Source: a bacterium M00.F.Ca.ET.205.01.1.1 (GTDB taxonomy: Bacteria > Pseudomonadota > Alphaproteobacteria > Rhizobiales > Rhizobiaceae). From it: a stretch of DNA of 64,000 nucleotides. Below the pieces are notes generated by a model. The model did no database searches and was not told the origin of the DNA. It was given only the letters and a program-made list of their open reading frames with translations. Below are positions 29,161 to 37,736 of the stretch, in pieces. Where the stretch lies: NCBI GenBank assembly GCA_004791255.1, contig SRUQ01000009.1:1-64000 (forward strand), read 5' to 3'. A program made the position numbers and the translations under genes. Each line of letters opens with the position of its first letter. Position 1 is the stretch's first letter.

Positions 29161-29786
29161 GCGGAAGCTCCGGTTCTTGTGCTGGCTGTCTGGGGATCGG
29201 TAAGCGGGACGCGCTCGCCGGCGCGGATCACTGCGGGGTCGTATGCCTTGCGTGCGAAGACTTCGAGCACGAAGGGCCGGAAGAATTCGATCGGTAGCGT
29301 CTCGTAGTCGGGGTCGAAGCTCGACTGGTCCCACCACTCGCAGAACTGGTCGCAATCGTCGAAATAGGCGTGGCCGGCAAAGCGCTCGCGCGCATGGCGG
29401 TTGCCGCCGACATGATGGGCATAATAGAGGCGCTGGAAGTCGCCGTGCTTTTCCACCACCCAGGTGCATTGCTCGCGCACGAACGGCTTCAGGATCGAAG
29501 CGGCATATTCGTCGTGATTGTAGGGCGCGTAGATGTCGCCGATGTCGTGCAGCAGCGCGCAGGCGATCCAGTCGGTGTCGGCGCCGTCGCGCCAGGCGCG
29601 GGTAGCGGCTTGCAGCGAATGGCCGAGCCGGGTGATCTTGTAACCGGAAAGGCCCTCGTCGAGCTGAACCAGCGCGTCGAGCAGCCGCTCGCCGGTCCTT
29701 GCGGCATATTCGATCTCATGGGCGGTCAGGAACGCGTAGTCGTCCCTGTCGCCATCCTTCATCGCGGTGAATTTGACGGTAGCCAT
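29157..29786 (-). CDS. HD-domain protein of the carnitine operon, possible PhnZ/TmpB-like diiron oxygenase
   Basis: The 209-residue protein has HD-superfamily metal ligands spaced as in mixed-valent diiron oxygenases: His56 in RLGHSLQAATRA, His80-Asp81 in CALLHDIGD, His91 in NHDEY, His114 in VEKHGDFQRL and a late Asp in DQSSFDPDYE (about 153-160). PhnZ and TmpB of this group cleave hydroxyphosphonates, TmpB acting on a trimethylammonium substrate. The Tyr/Glu lid pair of PhnZ is not conserved (Leu46, Tyr49 at those places), so the reaction may differ; a plain HD phosphohydrolase is the alternative. The ATG at 29786 has GGAGGG upstream. It lies between BKACE and lcdH with a 16-bp gap and an ATGA overlap. 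Confidence 0.75.
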   Translation of the reverse strand: MATVKFTAMKDGDRDDYAFLTAHEIEYAARTGERLLDALVQLDEGLSGYKITRLGHSLQAATRAWRDGADTDWIACALLHDIGDIYAPYNHDEYAASILKPFVREQCTWVVEKHGDFQRLYYAHHVGGNRHARERFAGHAYFDDCDQFCEWWDQSSFDPDYETLPIEFFRPFVLEVFARKAYDPAVIRAGERVPLTDPQTASTRTGASA

Positions 29787-29802
29787 GTCGCTGCCCTCCA
29801 AA

Positions 29803-30720
29803 CTATGCCGCGATGGGCGCCCTTTTGGTCAGATTGAGCTTCTTGCGCACCTCTTCGGGTCCAAGGATCCTGGCGCCCAGATTGGTAACGATGCTGGCCG
29901 CGCGTTCGACCAGCTGCGCGTTGGTCGCCAGCACGCCCTTGTCGAGCCACAGATTGTCTTCGAGGCCGACACGGACATTGCCGCCGGCGAGCACCGCGGC
30001 GGCGGCATAGGCCATCTGGTTGCGGCCAATGGCGAAAGCCGACCAGTTCCAGGTCGACGGCACGTTGTTGACCATCGCCATGAAGGTGTTGAGATCGTCG
30101 GGCGCGCCCCACGGCACGCCCATGCAGAGCTGCACCAGCGCGTCCGCGTTCAGCACCTTTTCCTCGACCAGTTGCTTGGCGAACCAGAGATGGCCGGTGT
30201 CGAAGGCCTCTATCTCCGGCTTGACGCCGAGTGCCGTCATCATGCCGCCCATGGCGCGCAGCATGCCGGGCGTGTTGGTCATGACATAGTCGGCCTCGGC
30301 GAAGTTCATGGTGCCGCAGTCGAGCGTGCAGATTTCCGGCAGGCACTGGCGCACATGTTCCATACGGTTGGTGGCGCCGCCCATGTCGGTGCCTTTTTCG
30401 TTGAGCGGCAGCGGCGCCTCGGGCGAGCCGAACACCATGTCGCCGCCCATGCCGGCGGTCAGGTTCAGGATGACATCGACGTCAGCCGCACGGATACGCT
30501 CGGTCACCTCGCGGTAGAGATGCACGTCGCGCCTGGGCTTGCCGGTCTCGGGGTCGCGGACATGGCAGTGGACGATGGCAGCGCCCGCCTTGGCCGCATC
30601 GATGGCCGAATCGGCGATCTGCTTGGGCGAGCGCGGCACATGCGGGCTGCGGTCCTGCGAGCCGCCGGACCCGGTCACGGCACAGGTAATGAAGACCTCA
30701 CGGTTCATCGCAAGCGGCAT
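29803..30720 (-). CDS. BKACE-family beta-keto acid cleavage enzyme (dehydrocarnitine cleavage)
   Basis: The 305-residue TIM-barrel protein (MPLAMNREVFITCAVTGSGG) has the zinc-ligand motif AAIVHCHVRDPETGKPRRD (about 47-65), the NLTAGMGGDMVFGS segment, TLDCGTMNF and GHLWFAKQLVEE, all typical of the DUF849/BKACE family. BKACE enzymes condense a beta-keto acid with acetyl-CoA; the carnitine-cluster member (CdhC in Pseudomonas) turns 3-dehydrocarnitine plus acetyl-CoA into betainyl-CoA plus acetoacetate. The neighbouring carnitine dehydrogenase supports that substrate. GGAGGAG precedes the ATG at 30720. First gene of the minus-strand catabolic operon, divergent from the regulator. Confidence 0.9.
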   Translation of the reverse strand: MPLAMNREVFITCAVTGSGGSQDRSPHVPRSPKQIADSAIDAAKAGAAIVHCHVRDPETGKPRRDVHLYREVTERIRAADVDVILNLTAGMGGDMVFGSPEAPLPLNEKGTDMGGATNRMEHVRQCLPEICTLDCGTMNFAEADYVMTNTPGMLRAMGGMMTALGVKPEIEAFDTGHLWFAKQLVEEKVLNADALVQLCMGVPWGAPDDLNTFMAMVNNVPSTWNWSAFAIGRNQMAYAAAAVLAGGNVRVGLEDNLWLDKGVLATNAQLVERAASIVTNLGARILGPEEVRKKLNLTKRAPIAA

Positions 30721-30797
30721 CGAATTCTCCTCCAGTCATCAGAAGCCACAACAATGACCGACTTGCGGGAAACTGTTTTGCGTTTTACGAAGCCGTC

Positions 30798-31778
30798 ATG
30801 ATCAAAAGCGAAAAGCCGGGTATCTTTCGTGCCGAGCGCGAGCCGCTCAAGGTGACGTTCCTGGTGTTTTCAGGATCTTCGATCATGTGCGTGGCCTCGG
30901 CCGTCGATCCGCTCCGCGCTGCCAACCGCATCTCGGGCGAGACGCTGTTTGATTTCAAACTGGTCTCGGTGACAGGCGAGGCGCCGGTCACCACATGCGG
31001 CCTGCCGGTGGCGGTCAGCGGCCGCTTCGACGCCACAGAGCCGACCGACATGCTGGTCGTCGTCGCCGGCTTCGGCACGCAGAATTATGCCACCTCGGCC
31101 TTGCTATCGGGTTTGCGCCGGGCGGCGCGTGCGGCTCGCGCCTGCGGCGGGGTCGAGGCCGGCACCTGGCTGGTGGCGCGGGCTGGCCTGCTTGAAGGCC
31201 GCAGCGCCACCACCCACTGGGAGGATATGGAGGATTTTTCCTCGGCTTTCCCTGGCGTCGATGTGCGGCCGGACCGCTACGTCATCGACGGGCCGGTGTT
31301 CACCTCGGGCGGCGCCTCGCCGACCTTCGATCTGATGCTGCATCTGATTCGCACCCGCCTCGGCATGGCCGTGGCGCTCGATGTCGCCAGCGTCTTCATC
31401 TACGATCAGGCCCGCGCCGCGACAGACGCGCAGCCGCTGGTCTCGCTCGGCCGGCTCGACGGCTACGATCCGCGTCTGGCGCAAGCCATCCGGTTGATGG
31501 AATCGCATGTCGATGAGCCGCTCACCATTGACGCGGTGGCAAAGCGCGCCGGGGTGACGGCGCGCACGCTGGAGAGCATCTTTCGCAGATCGATCGGCGA
31601 GACGCCGGGCGCCTATTATCTCAGGCTGCGGCTCGGCGCTGCACGCCGTCTGGTGGTCGATACCAGGGTGGCGATGGCCGACATTGCCGGGCGGACGGGA
31701 TTTTCGTCCGCCGCCGCGTTTTCCAGAGCGTTTTCGAGAGCTTTTGGCGAAGCCCCAGTCAGGCTTCGCCGGGGGTAG
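30798..31778 (+). CDS. GlxA-family AraC-type regulator, probable carnitine-catabolism activator (CdhR-like)
   Basis: The 326-residue protein has an N-terminal DJ-1/PfpI-like domain (about 15-195; KVTFLVFSGSSIMCVASAVD, GGVEAGTWLVARAGLLEGR, ATTHWEDMEDF) and a C-terminal AraC double helix-turn-helix (about 225-322; LTIDAVAKRAGVTARTLESI, IAGRTGFSSAAAFSRAFSRA). This is the GlxA/GbdR/CdhR architecture; CdhR activates carnitine dehydrogenase genes in Pseudomonas. It is divergent from BKACE with a 77-bp gap that must hold both promoters. The assignment to carnitine is by context. Confidence 0.85.
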   Translation: MIKSEKPGIFRAEREPLKVTFLVFSGSSIMCVASAVDPLRAANRISGETLFDFKLVSVTGEAPVTTCGLPVAVSGRFDATEPTDMLVVVAGFGTQNYATSALLSGLRRAARAARACGGVEAGTWLVARAGLLEGRSATTHWEDMEDFSSAFPGVDVRPDRYVIDGPVFTSGGASPTFDLMLHLIRTRLGMAVALDVASVFIYDQARAATDAQPLVSLGRLDGYDPRLAQAIRLMESHVDEPLTIDAVAKRAGVTARTLESIFRRSIGETPGAYYLRLRLGAARRLVVDTRVAMADIAGRTGFSSAAAFSRAFSRAFGEAPVRLRRG

Positions 31779-31786
31779 TGCAGCGG

Positions 31787-31996
31787 TTACGCCGCATTCT
31801 GGCGGTCGCTGCCGCCGTCGATCTGCGAGCGCATCTGCCGCGCGAGATGCGTCTCGAAGCGGCTGGCAACGGCGCGATCCCATTCGTTCAGCCGGCGTGC
31901 GCCATCTTTCGAATGCGGCATCGCCATCAGCCGGTCAATGATCGAGCCGGCCCGTTCAGGTGAGAGCAGGGCGTCGATCTCACGTTCGTTCTGCAT
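31787..31996 (-). CDS. Small hypothetical protein
   Basis: A 69-residue soluble protein starting MQNEREIDALLSPERAGSII and ending GGSDRQNAA. It contains two predicted helices with RLNEWDRAVASRFETHLARQ in the second. GAAGGAGG lies well placed before the ATG at 31996, which strongly supports that start. No domain is recognised. It is convergent with the regulator gene (8-bp gap) and lies downstream of nothing on its own strand for several hundred bases. Confidence 0.65.
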   Translation of the reverse strand: MQNEREIDALLSPERAGSIIDRLMAMPHSKDGARRLNEWDRAVASRFETHLARQMRSQIDGGSDRQNAA

Positions 31997-32160
31997 CGGT
32001 TCGCCTCCTTCTTCCTCTCCGCCACGCACCTCGTTTATACGAGATTCGTGACGGCAGTTTGAAGGCAGGAGCGAGGTCATTGAGGGGCGACAAAGGGCAA
32101 AACCTTGTCGTCAACTAGGCGTCCTGGCGAACGCGATTCCGGGAACCGGATTCCGAATCA

Positions 32161-32192
32161 GACGGCGGCTTCACTGTCGTGAAGCCGCCGTC
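32161..32192. terminator. Perfect 14-bp inverted repeat, terminator for xylA
   Basis: GACGGCGGCTTCAC (32161-32174) pairs perfectly with GTGAAGCCGCCGTC (32179-32192) around TGTC. It lies 14 bp past the xylA stop. The T-runs on either side are weak, but the stem is very stable. Confidence 0.6.
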
Positions 32193-32206
32193 CTATTCAT
32201 CCCGCG

Positions 32207-33532
32207 TCAGACGTAGCGGTTGACGATGTTTTCGAGCAATTCCTGGCGGCCCGAACGCGGCTGCGGCTCTATCTTCTTCTTCACCACGCGCTCGGCGATT
32301 TCTTCGAGTGTACGCTTGCCCGCAAGCATCGCCTTGGCTTCTGCACTGTTCCAGCCGGCATAGCGTTCGGCCAGCGGACCCGACAGCGCCTTGTCCTCGA
32401 CCATCTTCGCGGCTGCCTTGAGGCCGCGCGCGCAGGCATCCATGCCACCGATATGGCCGATCAGCAGGTCCTGCGGGTCGAGCGACTGGCGCCGCAGCTT
32501 GGCATCGAAATTGGTGCCGCCGGTCTTGAAGCCGCCGGCCCGCAGGACCTGATAGTAGGCCAGCGCCATCTCCGGCACGTTGTTGGGGAACTGGTCGGTG
32601 TCCCAGCCCGACTGATAGTCGTTACGGTTCATGTCGATCGAGCCGAACACGCCGAGCGCGTCGGCCAAAGCCAGCTCATGCTCGAAGGAATGGCCGGCGA
32701 GGATGGCGTGGCCCTGTTCGATGTTGAGCTTGACCTCCTTCTCCAGTCCGAAGCGCTTGAGGAAGCCGTAGACCGTGGCGACGTCGTAATCATACTGGTG
32801 CTTGGTCGGCTCCTGCGGCTTCGGCTCGATCAGGATCGTGCCCTTGAAACCGATCTTGTGCTTGTAGTCGACGACGAGGTTGAGGAAACGGCCGGCCTGC
32901 TCCTGCTCGCGCCCAAGGTCGGTGTTGAGCAGCGTCTCATAACCCTCGCGCCCGCCCCACAGCACATAGTTCTCGCCCTTCAGCCGCTTGGTGACGTCGA
33001 TGCAGCTCTTCACCGTCGCCGCCGCATAGGCGAACACATCCGGATCAGGATTGGTCGCCGCACCCGACATGAAGCGGCGGTTGGAGAACAGGTTCGCCGT
33101 GCCCCACAAGAGCTTGACGCCGGTCTGCTTCATCTTGCCGGCGAAATAGTCCGCGATCTCGTCGAGGCGGGCAGCGCTTTCCGAAAAATCCTTGCCTTCC
33201 GGCCGCACATCGGCGTCGTGGAAGCAGAAATAGGGCGCACCCAGCAGCGAGAACATTTCGAAGGCGACGTCGGCCTTTAGCTTGGCTAGCTCCATCGTGT
33301 CGACGCCGCCGGCCTTCGGGAACCAGGGGCGGTCGAAGGTCTGGCCACCGAACGGGTCGCCGCCCGGCCAGGCGAAGGAATGCCAGTAGGCTACGGCAAA
33401 GCGCAGATGGTCTTCCAGCCGCTTGCCGGCCACCACTTCGTCCGGATTGTAGAACCGGTAGGCCAGCGGATTGGTCGAATCCGGCCCCTCATACTTGATC
33501 GTCTTGATGTCGCCGAAGAATCCGCTGCTCAT
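32207..33532 (-). CDS. xylA: Xylose isomerase
   Basis: XylA interconverts D-xylose and D-xylulose using two divalent metals. The 441-residue protein shows [30 protein letters not shown] (catalytic His region), the signature [15 protein letters not shown], the metal-binding [15 protein letters not shown] and [20 protein letters not shown]. Length matches class II xylose isomerases. The start is the ATG at 33532 ([16 protein letters not shown]) with GAGGAAAG upstream; earlier in-frame starts lack similarity. xylB lies on the same strand upstream, but an opposing NTF2-like gene separates them, so each must have its own promoter. Confidence 0.96.
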   Translation of the reverse strand: MSSGFFGDIKTIKYEGPDSTNPLAYRFYNPDEVVAGKRLEDHLRFAVAYWHSFAWPGGDPFGGQTFDRPWFPKAGGVDTMELAKLKADVAFEMFSLLGAPYFCFHDADVRPEGKDFSESAARLDEIADYFAGKMKQTGVKLLWGTANLFSNRRFMSGAATNPDPDVFAYAAATVKSCIDVTKRLKGENYVLWGGREGYETLLNTDLGREQEQAGRFLNLVVDYKHKIGFKGTILIEPKPQEPTKHQYDYDVATVYGFLKRFGLEKEVKLNIEQGHAILAGHSFEHELALADALGVFGSIDMNRNDYQSGWDTDQFPNNVPEMALAYYQVLRAGGFKTGGTNFDAKLRRQSLDPQDLLIGHIGGMDACARGLKAAAKMVEDKALSGPLAERYAGWNSAEAKAMLAGKRTLEEIAERVVKKKIEPQPRSGRQELLENIVNRYV

Positions 33533-33635
33533 TCTCTTTCCTCTCGAATAGTTCGCCCTGATTACCTCAGGCGTAATTGGTTTCACGCGCACGCTGGTCG
33601 AAAAGGTTGGTGTCAAAGCCACAAGGAGACCTGCA

Positions 33636-33998
33636 ATGACCGACCTCAACAAGATTGCCGAAGCCTACATCACCGCCTGGAACGAGAGCGACGCGGATCG
33701 CCGGGTCGCCCTGCTCGAGGCGACCTTCACCGAAGACGTCAGCTATCGCGATCCGCTCATGCAGGGCGACGGCCATGACGGCGTCGCCGCGCTGATCGAC
33801 GGTGTGCAGCAACGCTTTGCCGGCTTCCGGTTTTCGCTGAAGGGCAAGCCGGACGGTTTCGCCGACACGATCCGCTTCTCCTGGAACCTGGGACCGGAAG
33901 GCACCCCGTCCGTCATCGAAGGCACCGACATCGGTGTCATCGAAGGCGGCCGCCTGAAGAGCGTTACCGGCTTCCTCGACAAAGTGCCGGCGCAGTGA
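33636..33998 (+). CDS. SnoaL/NTF2-like protein
   Basis: The 120-residue protein ([23 protein letters not shown]) has the NTF2-like alpha+beta barrel pattern: an N-terminal helix, [39 protein letters not shown] and [19 protein letters not shown]. Members of this fold act as isomerases, dehydratases or binding proteins; no catalytic residues can be named with confidence. An AAGGAG precedes the ATG. It runs opposite to, and between, xylA and xylB. Confidence 0.8.
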   Translation: MTDLNKIAEAYITAWNESDADRRVALLEATFTEDVSYRDPLMQGDGHDGVAALIDGVQQRFAGFRFSLKGKPDGFADTIRFSWNLGPEGTPSVIEGTDIGVIEGGRLKSVTGFLDKVPAQ

Positions 33999-34030
33999 TC
34001 CTGCAAGCCACAGCGTGGGCGGGAAATCGC

Positions 34031-35485
34031 TCACGCCGTAGCGCTCCGGATCGCCGGATAGAGCGCGCGATAGCGCTGGTAAGCATCAGCGAAAGCACTA
34101 CCCAAGCCGGCATCCGGATCGATCGTCGCATCCGTCCTGGGCGCCGTGCACACAGCAAGCGGGTCAGCCCCGGTCGCGGCGATCAGGCCGAGCCTCGCCG
34201 CACCAAACGCAGCGCCAAAATCGCCGTCGGCGGGAATGTCGACGGGAAGCTGCAGCGCGGTGGCGATTGCCTTCAACCAGTAGCGCGAGCGCGAACCGCC
34301 GCCGATCGCCGTCACCCGCGTCAGGCTGGTGCCGGCCGTCTTCAGCGCTTCCAGGCTGTCGCGAAAGGCGAAGGCGACGCCTTCGAGCACGGCTTGCGTC
34401 AGCACTGCACGGCTCGATTCATGGCCCAGCCCGGTGAAGGCGCCGCGAATGGCCGAATCATTGTGCGGCGTGCGCTCGCCCGAGAGATAGGGCAGGAAGG
34501 AGACGCCGGTTGGCGCCTTGAGTTTCTCGCCGAGTTCACCGGTCAGGTCGCCCGCGCTCTTGCCGGATATTTCCGACAGCCAGTTGAGCGAATCGGTCGC
34601 CGACAGGATGACGCCCATCTGGTGCCAGGTGTCGGGCAGGGCGTGGCAGAAGGTGTGCACCGCGCTCGCCGGATTGGGCAGATAGGTGGCGTTGGCGGCA
34701 AACAGCACCCCAGACGTGCCGAGCGATACGAAGGCGTGGCCGGCGCCGACCGTGCCCATGCCGCAGGCGGACGCCGCATTGTCTCCGGCGCCGCCGGCCA
34801 CTGGGATGCCTGATGCAATGCCCCATTTCGAGGCGAGTTCGCCGCGCAAGGCGCCGGCCTTCGCGGTGCCTTCAGTGAGCGACGGCATATGTTTTTCATC
34901 GAGCGACGTCGCGGCAAGCAGGTCAGCGGACCAACGTCGCTTGCCAACATCAAGCCACGCCGTGCCGGCTGAATCGGACATTTCCGAAATATGCTCGCCG
35001 GTCAGCCAGAGCCGCAGGAAGTCCTTGGGCAGCAGCACTTTCGCCACTTTGGCAAAGACGGTCGGTTCGTTGTTCTTTACCCAGGCGAGTTTCGGCGCGG
35101 TGAAACCAGGGAAGACGATGTTGCCGGTGAGTTGGCGGAAGCGTGGATCGGCGTCGAGAGCGGCCGCCTCGACATGGCTGCGCGTGTCGTTCCACAGGAT
35201 GCAGGGCCGCAGCACCTTGTCGGCGGCATCGAGCAGCGTCGCGCCATGCATCTGGCCGGAGAGGCCGATGCCTTTCACGGCGGCGAGCTGCGCCGGGTGA
35301 GAGGCCTTCAGCTCGGCGATAGCGTCTTCGCAGGCGCGGATCCAGTGTGCCGGGTCCTGCTCGGACCAGCCGGGATGCGGCCGCGAGACGTCAAGCGAGC
35401 CATGGCCGGAACCGATGACGGTCTGTCCGGCATCAACCAGCAGCGCCTTGACGCCCGACGTGCCCAGGTCGAGGCCCAAATACAT
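34031..35485 (-). CDS. xylB: Xylulokinase
   Basis: XylB phosphorylates D-xylulose to xylulose 5-phosphate for the pentose phosphate pathway. The 484-residue FGGY-family kinase begins MYLGLDLGTSGVKALLVDAG (ATP phosphate-binding), with GIGLSGQMHGATLLD (substrate region, about 76-90), GAGDNAASACGMGTV, PYLSGERTPHNDSAIRGAF and the C-terminal ATP-binding TRVTAIGGGSRSRYWLKAIA. GGAGGAAG precedes the ATG. Upstream, at 35508-35528, is a palindrome suited to a repressor. It converges with the NTF2-like gene at 33998. Confidence 0.95.
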   Translation of the reverse strand: MYLGLDLGTSGVKALLVDAGQTVIGSGHGSLDVSRPHPGWSEQDPAHWIRACEDAIAELKASHPAQLAAVKGIGLSGQMHGATLLDAADKVLRPCILWNDTRSHVEAAALDADPRFRQLTGNIVFPGFTAPKLAWVKNNEPTVFAKVAKVLLPKDFLRLWLTGEHISEMSDSAGTAWLDVGKRRWSADLLAATSLDEKHMPSLTEGTAKAGALRGELASKWGIASGIPVAGGAGDNAASACGMGTVGAGHAFVSLGTSGVLFAANATYLPNPASAVHTFCHALPDTWHQMGVILSATDSLNWLSEISGKSAGDLTGELGEKLKAPTGVSFLPYLSGERTPHNDSAIRGAFTGLGHESSRAVLTQAVLEGVAFAFRDSLEALKTAGTSLTRVTAIGGGSRSRYWLKAIATALQLPVDIPADGDFGAAFGAARLGLIAATGADPLAVCTAPRTDATIDPDAGLGSAFADAYQRYRALYPAIRSATA

Positions 35486-35507
35486 GATCTTCCTCCCATG
35501 CCATTAT

Positions 35508-35528
35508 TTTTTTCGGATCCCGAAAAAA
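35508..35528. promoter_or_regulatory. Operator-like palindrome upstream of xylB
   Basis: TTTTTTCGG (35508-35516) and CCGAAAAAA (35520-35528) form a perfect 9-bp dyad with a 3-bp spacer, 23 bp before the xylB start. A ROK-family XylR-type or LacI-type repressor site is plausible; no regulator gene is in the window. On the minus strand the AAAAAA arm is also the T-run of the terminator at 35523-35547. Confidence 0.5.
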
Positions 35529-35547
35529 TCTGGCTGAGCCAGCTTTT
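35523..35547 (-). terminator. Terminator of the TPR-protein gene
   Basis: On the minus strand AGCTGGCTCAGCCAG forms a short stem (CTGGC/GCCAG, 3-nt loop) followed immediately by ATTTTTT. It lies 20-45 bases after the stop of the gene at 35568. Confidence 0.6.
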
Positions 35548-35567
35548 AAGCCAAGATCGGCTCCGGG

Positions 35568-36887
35568 TCAATTCTCTGACAAATCGGCGGCGCGGCGCGA
35601 GAACAGCGCGGACAGCGGACTGTCCGGTCGCACGAGGGAGCGTTCGGCCGTCAACGCCCTGGCCAAGCCGCGGTCGCCGGCGCGCAAGGCCGCCTCGATC
35701 AGCGTCAGGTCGATGACGTCGCGCTGGGCATGGCTGCCGCCGAAACGGTGCGCGATTGCCCGGATCGGCCGGATCAGACGCACGGTCTCGGCGTAGTTGC
35801 CCTTGCCGAACGCCTCGATCGCCAGCGTCAAGGGGTGCCCGACATCGCTGGTGAAAGCGGCATTGTCGTCGCCGCCGCGCATCGCCTCGCGCTGGGCTTC
35901 GAGCAAGGTGCGCGCCTGGGCGTCGAGCCCGGCGCCGACAAAGGCCATCATCGCATGGGCATCGTTGAAGGCGTAGTTGGCGACGCCCGCCTTGGGCCAG
36001 TTGGCGGCGAGCGCTGCCCAGCGGTCGCCAACATCGGCGCCGCCGAGATGCAGCCGCCACAGGATTGCCGAGGCATCGACCATGTTGAGCGCCATCGTCG
36101 ACGGCGTGCCATAGATTGGGCCATCATAGAGCGCCAGCACCTCGTCGGTCTCGCCGAGATCGTAGTGGAACAGCGACAGATGCCACCAATTGTGCACCTG
36201 GAGGAAGCTTTCCTTGGTCCATGCCTCGGGATTGGCGCGCATCCAGGCGATGCCGTCCTTTTGCCGGCTCTGCATTTCCATGACATGCGCGACCGCGTGC
36301 TGCGCCCAGCCGTCGCGCGGTTCGAGCTCAACCGCCGTGCGGCCGAGCTTTTCGGCGCGCGCATAGTCGCCCATCTCCTCCAGCCCGAAGGCCTGCATGC
36401 CGAGAACCGCGTGATAGCCGGGCATGCCGCCCTGCCAGGCCGGCAGGGCGCGGGCGATGCGGTCGCGCAGCATGCGGGCATTGCCGGTGAAGAAATCGAT
36501 CTGGTGGCCGGTCAGCAACGCCAGCGCATCGAGCGGGAATTCGATGCTGAGATCCTCCAGGACCTTGGCGGCGTCATGCCAGCGCCCGTCGGCGAGATGG
36601 CCAAGCGCCACGACATGTGCCTTCTCGCGCGCCGTGGCGGCAAGCGGCAGTGCCGCCAGATGACAGGCCTTGGCGACGGCCGTCGCCTCGCGCTCGGTGG
36701 CGAGGCCGAACAGAAAGCCTTTGAAAACATGCGCCATGACGAAATCGGGATTCTCGGCGATCGCCCGGTCGGCCGATCCGACCGGATCGCCGACAAAGCG
36801 CTGCAAATCGCCCAGGGCCTGGCGATAGGCGGTGAACCCCGCCGGCGTCGCGCCTGACAAGGACAAGCCGAATTCGTCTTTGACCAT
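35568..36887 (-). CDS. Tetratricopeptide-repeat protein, TTC38-like
   Basis: The 439-residue protein is made of paired helices of TPR type, e.g. AIAENPDFVMAHVFKGFLFG (about 43-62), MQAFGLEEMGDYARAEKLGR and AVELEPRDGWAQHAVAHVME. The segment VHNWWHLSLFHYDLGETDEV and LNMVDASAILWRLHLGG match the TTC38 family, present in bacteria and animals with unclear function. No signal peptide; probably cytoplasmic scaffold. GGAGGT precedes the ATG at 36887. It is followed by its own terminator, so it is not part of the xyl operon. Confidence 0.85.
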   Translation of the reverse strand: MVKDEFGLSLSGATPAGFTAYRQALGDLQRFVGDPVGSADRAIAENPDFVMAHVFKGFLFGLATEREATAVAKACHLAALPLAATAREKAHVVALGHLADGRWHDAAKVLEDLSIEFPLDALALLTGHQIDFFTGNARMLRDRIARALPAWQGGMPGYHAVLGMQAFGLEEMGDYARAEKLGRTAVELEPRDGWAQHAVAHVMEMQSRQKDGIAWMRANPEAWTKESFLQVHNWWHLSLFHYDLGETDEVLALYDGPIYGTPSTMALNMVDASAILWRLHLGGADVGDRWAALAANWPKAGVANYAFNDAHAMMAFVGAGLDAQARTLLEAQREAMRGGDDNAAFTSDVGHPLTLAIEAFGKGNYAETVRLIRPIRAIAHRFGGSHAQRDVIDLTLIEAALRAGDRGLARALTAERSLVRPDSPLSALFSRRAADLSEN

Positions 36888-37004
36888 CGCATGACCTCCG
36901 GATTCCGGCCGATCCTAGAGCATAGGCGCCGGACACGCCAAGCGCGGCCGGGTCGGTCGTCGTGCAAGGAGACCCAATCGGACCGGATTCTCTTGGGTCC
37001 GACC

Positions 37005-37628
37005 TCAATTCCCCGAGCGCATCGCCACCGTGGCGATGCCGGCGCCGACCAGCAGCGTGCCGCCGGTGCGGTTGAAGATGCGGATCGCTTTGGGGTTGCG
37101 CACGACGTTGCGCGCCCTTGCGGCGATCAGCGCATAACCGAAGGCATTGGCGAAGGCGAGCGCCAGGAAGGTCGTCTCGAAGACCAGCATCTGCGTCCAG
37201 AAATCGGCATGCCGGTCGAGGAACTGCGGCAGGAAGGCGACGAAGAAAGTGATGCTTTTCGGATTGAGCGCGGTGACCAGCCAGGCATGCGCCATCATTT
37301 TGGCGGCGGACACCGCATCGGTGCGTGGTTCGGCCTTGAGCGCGCCGCCGGCGCGGAACAGTTTTATGCCGAGATAGATCAGATAACCCGCGCCGATCAG
37401 CTTCAGGATCGTGAACACCGTCGCCGAGGCCGCCAGCAGCGCGCCGATGCCCAGCATCGATAGTGTCATCGCGGTGAAGTCGCCCAGCGCCACGCCGACC
37501 GCCATCGGCAAGGCGGTGCGCCAGCCCTGGCCAAGCGCATAGGACACGACCAGAAGGATGGTCGGACCCGGAATGATGAGAAGGATTGTCGACGCGGCAG
37601 CGAAGGCGGCCCAGTTTTCGAAGGACAT
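37005..37628 (-). CDS. LysE/RhtB-family amino acid exporter
   Basis: The 207-residue protein (MSFENWAAFAAASTILLIIPGPT) has six hydrophobic segments and the LysE-family GPT motif at the end of helix 1, SYALGQGWRTALPMAVGVALGD, GAGYLIYLGIKLFRAGG and ALNPKSITFFVAFLPQFLD. It should export amino acids or related compounds across the inner membrane; substrate unknown. Start at the ATG 37628 with AAGGGAG upstream; an in-frame start 21 bases earlier is less likely. A 142-bp inverted-repeat element lies about 110 bp upstream. Confidence 0.88.
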   Translation of the reverse strand: MSFENWAAFAAASTILLIIPGPTILLVVSYALGQGWRTALPMAVGVALGDFTAMTLSMLGIGALLAASATVFTILKLIGAGYLIYLGIKLFRAGGALKAEPRTDAVSAAKMMAHAWLVTALNPKSITFFVAFLPQFLDRHADFWTQMLVFETTFLALAFANAFGYALIAARARNVVRNPKAIRIFNRTGGTLLVGAGIATVAMRSGN

Positions 37629-37736
37629 GCTTGTCTCCCTTGAGCTCAAAGAAGAGGATAAATCCTTGTGCCCGGGAGAATGTAAAGAGGATTTTCAAAC
37701 GCAATCGCAGGCGGAAAACCGCGACGCACTTTCGAA

